From positions 1 through 7,704 of the forward strand of contig SEBM01000181.1 in the NCBI GenBank assembly GCA_004296145.1: a DNA stretch of 7,704 bases. The letters are read 5' to 3'. A program made the translations under genes and the position numbers. This document shows positions 1 through 4,763 of the stretch, one piece after another; within the stretch, counting starts at the first letter, position 1; each line of letters starts with the position of its first letter. This DNA is from Flavobacterium sp. (GTDB taxonomy: Bacteria; Bacteroidota; Bacteroidia; Flavobacteriales; Flavobacteriaceae). The notes under the pieces are model-generated. The model was given only the letters and a program-made list of their open reading frames with translations, did not search any database and was not told the origin of the DNA.

Positions 1-1
1 G

Positions 2-286
2 TTTAAAAATGAATATATATGTATCTTCAGCTCAAGTGGTAATACATCACCTACATCTACATGAGGTATATATTTAATTAAATTAAATGATTCTAATAAA
101 ACATCAATCACTGAATATATTAAAAGAACTATTGATTCAAAAGTTGAAGAAAGATTTCCTGGAAATGCAGGAAATTCATTTTCAATAATGAATAGTGATT
201 CAACTTTAATAATTAAAGTTTACGACTCTAATACTAAAAACTTAAAGAGCTATAATCAATTGTTACAGAGATTAAAATTAGAGTAA
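2..286 (+). pseudogene. 3' remnant of an unidentified coding sequence, interrupted by an in-frame TGA
   Basis: The frame that starts at base 2 reads 20 sense codons, a TGA at 62-64, then 73 more sense codons to TAA at 284-286. The part after the TGA looks like real protein: a helical stretch near TEYIKRTIDSKVEERF, then a beta-like TLIIKVYDS, then a charged C-terminal helix ending in KLE. Codons are AT-rich as in the neighbours. After the TGA the first ATG is at 188-190, too far in to start the whole segment, so it looks like the tail of a longer gene hit by a nonsense change (TGG to TGA would restore Trp). Alternatively the upstream gene ends at the TGA and the rest is decayed, or a frameshift lies near it. 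I recognise no family. The 5' end is outside the window, so length and function cannot be judged. Confidence 0.4.
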
Positions 287-301
287 TTCGTGAAATTCGT
301 G
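285..301. repeat. Short tandem direct repeat (AATTCGTG twice)
   Basis: AATTCGTG occurs at 285-292 and again at 294-301, a 9-base period, starting inside the stop codon of the upstream remnant and just before the A-rich leader of the ygiD-like gene. From memory, similar AATTCGTG-type strings occur between genes in flavobacteria, but I could not check this. It may be the remnant of a dispersed repeat or simply chance. No -7 element of TAnnTTTG type lies at a convincing place here. Confidence 0.35.
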
Positions 302-322
302 GCAAAAAAATAGACTATTATA

Positions 323-1153
323 ATGACAACACTAAACGACTTACATTCGATTTCATCAACGTTTTCGAATACAGATAAAATGCCGGTTTTGTTTTTAGGA
401 CACGGCAGCCCGATGAATGCTATTGAAGAAAATCAGTTTGTAGCTGGTTTTCGTGATTTGGCCAAAACATTACCGCAGCCGAATGCTATTTTGTGTATTT
501 CGGCACATTGGTTTACCAAAGGAACAAAAGTGACTTCGATGCAAATGCCAAGAACCATTCATGATTTTGGAGGCTTTCCGCAGGCACTTTTTGATGTGCA
601 ATATCCGGCAAAGGGAAGTCCGGAATTAGCAATAGAAACTAAAAAAATATTAGAACCCGTAAATGTTGATTTAGACGAACACTGGGGGTTGGATCATGGT
701 GCGTGGAGTGTGATCAAACATTTATATCCAAATGCTGATGTTCCTGTAATTCAGTTAAGTATTGATTATACGAAATCAGGTCAATATCATTTTGAACTGG
801 CTCAGAAATTACAAGAGCTGCGTTACAAAGGTGTTTTGATTATCGGAAGCGGAAATATTGTTCATAATCTACGTTTGGTAGATTTTAGAAATTTCGACAA
901 AGATAATTATGGTTTTGACTGGGCGATTGAAGCCAGAGAAACCGTTAATAATTATTTATTGGATGGAAATTTTCAGCCTTTAATTGATTTCGAAAGAATG
1001 AATAAAGCCGTTCAGTTAGCAATTCCAACTCCGGATCATTACTTGCCGTTGATTTATACTTTAGGGCTAAAAGATAAAACAGACGATTTAAGTTTGTTTA
1101 ATGATAAGCTTTTGGCGGGTTCATTGAGTATGACCTCGGTGAAGATTATGTAG
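323..1153 (+). CDS. ygiD: 4,5-DOPA extradiol dioxygenase (YgiD / LigB superfamily)
   Basis: Predicted cytoplasmic zinc-dependent extradiol ring-cleavage dioxygenase that opens catechols such as L-DOPA between C4 and C5; its natural substrate in bacteria is uncertain. The 276 residues compare with about 260-270 for the family. Visible motifs are GHGSPMNAIE (26-35), SAHW (60-63), LDHGAWS (123-129), GSGNIVHN (175-182) and PTPDHYLP (235-242). His27, His62, His181 and His239 fit the zinc ligands and His125 the conserved active-site His. All are present, so it should be active. No signal peptide is seen. The ATG at 323 adds about 19 residues before the usual family start; the ATG at 380 (Met20, just before PVLFLGHGSP) is the alternative. 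I keep 323 because I recall related flavobacterial proteins with a similar N-terminus. No Shine-Dalgarno sequence is seen. It lies 69 bases before kdsB on the same strand, with no evident functional link. Confidence 0.9.
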   Translation: MTTLNDLHSISSTFSNTDKMPVLFLGHGSPMNAIEENQFVAGFRDLAKTLPQPNAILCISAHWFTKGTKVTSMQMPRTIHDFGGFPQALFDVQYPAKGSPELAIETKKILEPVNVDLDEHWGLDHGAWSVIKHLYPNADVPVIQLSIDYTKSGQYHFELAQKLQELRYKGVLIIGSGNIVHNLRLVDFRNFDKDNYGFDWAIEARETVNNYLLDGNFQPLIDFERMNKAVQLAIPTPDHYLPLIYTLGLKDKTDDLSLFNDKLLAGSLSMTSVKIM

Positions 1154-1183
1154 AGTTTCGCAAATAAAAATATAAATTAATTT

Positions 1184-1213
1184 GAGGATGAGATTGCTTC
1201 GTTCCTCGCAATG
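1184..1213. repeat. REP-like hairpin between ygiD and kdsB
   Basis: The spacer contains GAGGATGAGATTGCTTCG followed by TTCCTCGCAATG. ATTGC (1193-1197) pairs with GCAAT (1208-1212); alternatively GAGGA (1184-1188) pairs with TCCTC (1203-1207). The GAGATTGCTTCGT...CTCGCAATGA pattern resembles dispersed intergenic repeats that I recall from Bacteroidota genomes. It is more GC-rich than the surrounding spacer and ends about 10 bases before the kdsB start codon, so it would lie in that gene's leader if transcription starts upstream. It has no T-tract and is not a standard terminator. Confidence 0.45.
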
Positions 1214-1222
1214 ATATAAAAA

Positions 1223-1957
1223 ATGAAAATAATAGCGGTAATTCCGGCGAGATATGCTTCAACACGTTTTCCTGCAAAACTAATGCAGGATTTGGGAGGC
1301 AAAACAGTAATTTTAAGAACTTATGAAGCCGCGGTTTCTACAAAATTATTTGACGATGTTTTTGTAGTAACTGATTCTGATTTAATTTTTAACGAAATTA
1401 TTTCTCATGGCGGAAAAGCAATTATGAGCATCAAAGAACACGAATCGGGAAGCGACCGAATTGCAGAAGCTGTTGCAGATTTAGATGTTGATATTGTGGT
1501 AAATGTTCAAGGCGATGAACCTTTTACAGAAGCCGGGCCTTTAGCGCAGGTTTTAGAAGCTTTTAAAAATGATCCTGATCATAAAGTAGATTTGGCTTCC
1601 TTAATGCGTGAAATTAAAGATGAAGAAGAAATCAATAATCCGAATAATGTAAAAGTTGTGGTGGATCAATCACAGTTTGCGTTGTATTTTTCACGTTCTG
1701 TAATTCCATATCCGAGAGATAAAGATGTTGGTGTTCGATATTTTCAGCATATCGGAATTTATGCTTTTAGAAAACAAGCATTATTAGACTTTTACAGCCT
1801 TCCGATGAAATCTTTAGAAGCTTCTGAAAAACTAGAACAACTTCGTTATTTAGAGTTCGGAAAACGCATTAAAATGGTTGAAACCACTCACGTAGGAATT
1901 GGAATAGATACGGCTGAGGATTTAGAGAAGGCGAGAGCGATACTTAGGGATATTTAA
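1223..1957 (+). CDS. kdsB: 3-deoxy-manno-octulosonate cytidylyltransferase (CMP-Kdo synthetase)
   Basis: Cytoplasmic enzyme that activates Kdo with CTP to give CMP-Kdo and pyrophosphate, supplying Kdo for the lipid A-core of lipopolysaccharide. The 244 residues match the usual 245-255. The N-terminal nucleotide-binding signature IPARYASTRFPAK (7-19) is intact. HESGSDRIAE (73-82), VQGDEPF (95-101, Asp98 as metal ligand), NPNNVKVV (139-146), ALYFSRSVIPY (153-163), QHIGIYAFR (175-183), EKLEQLRYLEFG (202-213) and GIDTAEDLEKA (227-237, Asp229 as second metal ligand) follow in family order. No key residue is missing. The ATG at 1223 puts the signature at the very N-terminus as expected. No Shine-Dalgarno sequence is seen. 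A weak -7-like TTAATTTG lies at 1177-1184, but readthrough from ygiD is also possible. Transcription probably ends at the hairpin at 2114-2143. Confidence 0.97.
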   Translation: MKIIAVIPARYASTRFPAKLMQDLGGKTVILRTYEAAVSTKLFDDVFVVTDSDLIFNEIISHGGKAIMSIKEHESGSDRIAEAVADLDVDIVVNVQGDEPFTEAGPLAQVLEAFKNDPDHKVDLASLMREIKDEEEINNPNNVKVVVDQSQFALYFSRSVIPYPRDKDVGVRYFQHIGIYAFRKQALLDFYSLPMKSLEASEKLEQLRYLEFGKRIKMVETTHVGIGIDTAEDLEKARAILRDI

Positions 1958-2003
1958 TTTTATATAAAATAGCAGTTTTAGACAATCTTTAGCCGTAATC
2001 TTT

Positions 2004-2101
2004 TCATCCTGACGAAGGAAGGATCTTCATATGTAGCTCGACAAAGATTGGAGATTTAACATGTGGATTTACGCGTGTGATTTCTCCTTCGTCGAAATGA
2101 C
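2004..2101. repeat. Imperfect inverted-repeat intergenic element (MITE/REP-like)
   Basis: The left arm, at about 2004-2027, contains CATCCTGACGAAGGAAGGAT. The right arm, at about 2078-2101, reads on the opposite strand as CATTTCGACGAAGGAGAAAT. The arms share an exact GACGAAGGA core (2011-2019 against 2085-2093) and match at about 16 of 24 positions by hand alignment. They enclose about 50 bases without an open frame. The arms and the interior (for example CTCGACAAAGATT) resemble repeats I recall between genes in Flavobacterium, so this is probably one copy of a dispersed family. No transposase is present. Transcribed from kdsB, it could fold into a long imperfect stem-loop upstream of the terminator. 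Confidence 0.55.
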
Positions 2102-2113
2102 ACAAACAAGCAT

Positions 2114-2143
2114 AAAAAAAGCTCCAAATATTGGAGCTTTTTT
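2114..2143. terminator. Bidirectional rho-independent terminator between convergent kdsB and E1 genes
   Basis: GCTCCAA (2121-2127) and TTGGAGC (2131-2137) form a perfect 7-bp stem with a 3-base loop. Seven A residues (2114-2120) precede it and six T residues (2138-2143) follow, so each strand has a stem followed by a U-tract. It sits 156 bases after the kdsB stop and 20 bases after the stop of the leftward E1 gene, as expected for a shared terminator. Confidence 0.9.
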
Positions 2144-2163
2144 ATTATCTAAATCTAAAATCT

Positions 2164-4575
2164 TTAGTATAAATTAGGAAATTTAGAAGGATTAACTTCA
2201 TTCATCATACTATAAACCTTTTCAAAAATATCTTCTGCAGAAGGTTTAGAGAAATAATCACCATCGGTTCCGTAAGCAGGTCTGTGTGCTTTTGCAGCCA
2301 ATGTTTGTGGTTTGCTGTCTAAATATTTGTATGCGTCCTGTTCTTCCAAAATCTGTTGCAATATGAAAGCAGAAGCTCCGCCAGGAACATCTTCGTCAAT
2401 TACTAAAAGACGATTTGTTTTAGCGATACTTTTTACAATATCATGGCTAATATCAAAAGGAAGTAAAGACTGAATATCTATAATTTCACAATCAATTCCT
2501 AAATCTAATAATTCATTTGCTGCTTGTTGTACCAATCTCAAAGTAGATCCATAAGACACTAACGTAATATCTGCACCTTCTTTTAGTGTTTCAATAACAC
2601 CAATTGGAGTTTTGAATTCACCAAAATTTAATGGTGTTTTTTCTTTTAAACGGTATCCATTCAAACATTCAATAACCAAAGCCGGTTCATCGCACTCTAA
2701 AAGAGTATTATAAAAACCTGCAGCCTGTGTCATATCTCTCGGAACCAAAACGTGGATTCCGCGAATAGCGTTAATAATCATTCCCATAGGAGAACCAGAA
2801 TGCCAGATACCTTCTAAACGGTGCCCGCGTGTTCTGATGATTAATGGCGCTTTTTGTTTTCCAACAGTTCTGTATTGTAGTGTAGCCAAATCATCACTCA
2901 TGATTTGAATAGCATACAATAAATAATCTAAATACTGAATTTCAGCAATTGGGCGCAAACCTCTCAAAGCCATTCCGATTCCCTGACCAATAATGGTAGC
3001 TTCACGAATTCCGACATCGGCAACACGAAGTTCTCCGTATTTTTCCTGCATACCTTCTAAACCTTGGTTTACGTCACCAATGTTTCCAACATCCTCACCA
3101 AAAATTAATGTTTCAGGATATTTTGAAAATAAAACATCAAAATTATCACGAAGGATCATTCTTCCGTCCAGATCAGGTTTTGCATTTTCTGCATATTTAG
3201 GAAGTACTTTTTCTACAGAAAATACATTCTTTGCAGAATCTGAATGTAGATTACTGCTGAATTTTCCCTGAGTAATTCCGATATAATTTGTGATCCATTC
3301 CGATAATAATACCTTACTATTTGGAACTTCAATAAAACGAAGAATTTTTCTTGCAATAGAAAGCATGTCTTTTTTCAAAGGAGCTTTTATGGCACTTAAT
3401 TCAGAAATATATTTTTGAATTCTTTCTTTATGATTTATACTTGCTTCAGCAATTTGTCCTAATAAAGAAAGAAGGTTTTTTTGATCTTCAATAATTGGAT
3501 TTATGAATGAATTCCAAGCATCTTTTTTAGCTTCAAGAACCTCTTTTTTCAACTCAAAATCAATTTCAGCCAATTCTTCAGGAGACGCAATATTGATCGC
3601 AATCATCCATAAACGCATCTGACGGATACAGTCAAAATCTCTTTCCCAGGCTAATCTGTCTCCGTTTTTGTAACGTTCGTGAGAACCAGAAGTAGAATGT
3701 CCCTGTGGTTGTGTTAATTCGTTTACGTGAATTAAAACCGGAACGTGCTCTTCGCGCGCAATTGCTGCTGCTCGTTCGTAGGTAGAAACCAATTCGGCAT
3801 AATCCCAGCCTTTTACTCTAAAGATTTCATATCCTTTTGAGTCCATATCACGCTGATATCCTTTAAGGATTTCAGAAATATTTTCTTTGGTAGTCTGGTG
3901 TTTTGCATGAACAGAAATTCCGTATTCATCATCCCACACACTCATAACCATCGGAACTTGTAAAACTCCGGCAGCATTTATAGTTTCAAAAAACAAACCT
4001 TCAGATGTACTGGCATTACCAATTGTTCCCCATGCAACTTCATTTCCATTTACAGAAAAATTGTCTTTGATCGTAATACCATCAACATTCCTGTAAATCT
4101 TAGATGCTTGTGCCAAACCTAATAATCTTGGCATTTGTCCTGCAGTAGGAGATATATCTGAGCTTGAATTTTTTTGTTTTGTTAAGTCTTTCCAGGAACC
4201 GTCTTCGTTTAAACTGTGCGTTACAAAGTGACCGCCCATTTGTCTTCCCGCAGACATCGGATCAAAATCTAAATCGGTATGGCCATACAGACCAGCAAAA
4301 AATTGCTTTGGAGTCAATTCTCCAATTGCCATCATGAAAGTCTGGTCGCGGTAATAGCCGGAACGGAAATCTCCGTCCTTAAAAGCTTTTGCCATTGCAA
4401 GCTGCGGAACTTCTTTTCCGTCACCAAATATTCCAAATTTGGCCTTCCCTGTCAATACCTCTTTACGTCCCAAAAGACTACATTCACGGCTAGTAACCGC
4501 TATTCTGTAATCATTTAAGACTTCTGTTTTGAAATCTTCGAAAGTTAATGTCGTATTGTTTTGTTCTGTAATCAT
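2164..4575 (-). CDS. Branched-chain 2-oxoacid dehydrogenase E1, fused alpha and beta subunits
   Basis: Thiamine-diphosphate E1 of a 2-oxoacid dehydrogenase complex, most likely 2-oxoisovalerate dehydrogenase. It would decarboxylate oxoacids from Val, Leu and Ile and pass the acyl group to lipoyl-E2, feeding catabolism and branched fatty-acid primers. In the 803 residues the alpha half (about 1-330) has YRDQ (75-78), GRQMGGH (110-116), the cofactor segment GNASTSEG...VWDDEYGIS (186-220) and a GHSTSGSHERY loop (292-302). A helical linker follows (about 330-460). The beta half has FGEDVG (492-497), VGIREATIIGQ with Glu525, AEIQYLDY (544-551), a WHSGSP motif with His592 and a C-terminal AHRPAYGTDG. 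Asn187 and Asp216 replace the usual Asp/Glu and Asn magnesium ligands. I chose the ATG at 4575; a TTG at 4584 would add three residues. E2 and E3 are not here. The exact oxoacid is less sure than the family. Confidence 0.9.
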   Translation of the reverse strand: MITEQNNTTLTFEDFKTEVLNDYRIAVTSRECSLLGRKEVLTGKAKFGIFGDGKEVPQLAMAKAFKDGDFRSGYYRDQTFMMAIGELTPKQFFAGLYGHTDLDFDPMSAGRQMGGHFVTHSLNEDGSWKDLTKQKNSSSDISPTAGQMPRLLGLAQASKIYRNVDGITIKDNFSVNGNEVAWGTIGNASTSEGLFFETINAAGVLQVPMVMSVWDDEYGISVHAKHQTTKENISEILKGYQRDMDSKGYEIFRVKGWDYAELVSTYERAAAIAREEHVPVLIHVNELTQPQGHSTSGSHERYKNGDRLAWERDFDCIRQMRLWMIAINIASPEELAEIDFELKKEVLEAKKDAWNSFINPIIEDQKNLLSLLGQIAEASINHKERIQKYISELSAIKAPLKKDMLSIARKILRFIEVPNSKVLLSEWITNYIGITQGKFSSNLHSDSAKNVFSVEKVLPKYAENAKPDLDGRMILRDNFDVLFSKYPETLIFGEDVGNIGDVNQGLEGMQEKYGELRVADVGIREATIIGQGIGMALRGLRPIAEIQYLDYLLYAIQIMSDDLATLQYRTVGKQKAPLIIRTRGHRLEGIWHSGSPMGMIINAIRGIHVLVPRDMTQAAGFYNTLLECDEPALVIECLNGYRLKEKTPLNFGEFKTPIGVIETLKEGADITLVSYGSTLRLVQQAANELLDLGIDCEIIDIQSLLPFDISHDIVKSIAKTNRLLVIDEDVPGGASAFILQQILEEQDAYKYLDSKPQTLAAKAHRPAYGTDGDYFSKPSAEDIFEKVYSMMNEVNPSKFPNLY

Positions 4576-4763
4576 AATCTGCAATGGGTCATGTTATGCG
4601 GCAAAATTACTTAAAAAGTATCAATAATCATAATTCATTAAACTAAATATAATTTAATTATTTGTAGATAAATTACTAAAACTAAGTATTTTTTTTATTG
4701 AATATTGAATAATATTTTTGTTTTAATGAATATAATTCATGTATTTCTTTAAAATTTATTCAA
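4576..4763. other. Very AT-rich intergenic spacer between two leftward genes
   Basis: This 188-base spacer has no plausible gene. By hand count, 4621-4760 has 16 G or C in 140 bases (about 11%). ATTCATTAA (4633-4641) recurs inverted as TTAATGAAT (4723-4731), and ATGAAT/ATTCAT (4726-4731 and 4735-4740) form a small AT-only palindrome. No stem with a U-tract follows the 943-residue protein gene, so its transcript may end poorly or read into E1. The candidate E1 promoter lies at the left end. Confidence 0.6.
4602..4609 (-). promoter_or_regulatory. Candidate -7 promoter element for the E1 gene
   Basis: On the minus strand this reads TAATTTTG, an exact match to the Bacteroidota -7 consensus TAnnTTTG. 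It ends 26 bases before the ATG at 4575, leaving a leader of roughly 20 bases. No clear TTG -33 element lies 19-21 bases upstream; the nearest TTG is only 12 bases away. The call therefore rests on the -7 match and its position. Confidence 0.45.

Noticed and set aside
87..188. Possible 33-residue small protein (ATG at 87, TAA at 186)
   Set aside because: The overlapping frame through 65-286 is longer and more protein-like, and this frame has no ribosome-binding or promoter support.
2993..3271. Open plus-strand frame opposite the E1 gene
   Set aside because: It lies wholly within the conserved beta half of E1 on the other strand, has a composition unlike a normal protein and no recognisable motif; it is a shadow.
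4279..4518. Open plus-strand frame opposite the E1 N-terminus
   Set aside because: It is fully antisense to conserved E1 alpha codons and has no family features.
4576..4584. TTG at 4584 as the E1 start
   Set aside because: It adds only three residues. The ATG at 4575 is a stronger start codon and fits the family N-terminus as I recall it.
4726..4740. ATGAAT/ATTCAT palindrome as a terminator for the 943-residue protein gene
   Set aside because: The stem is almost all A-T and has no following U-tract on the minus strand.
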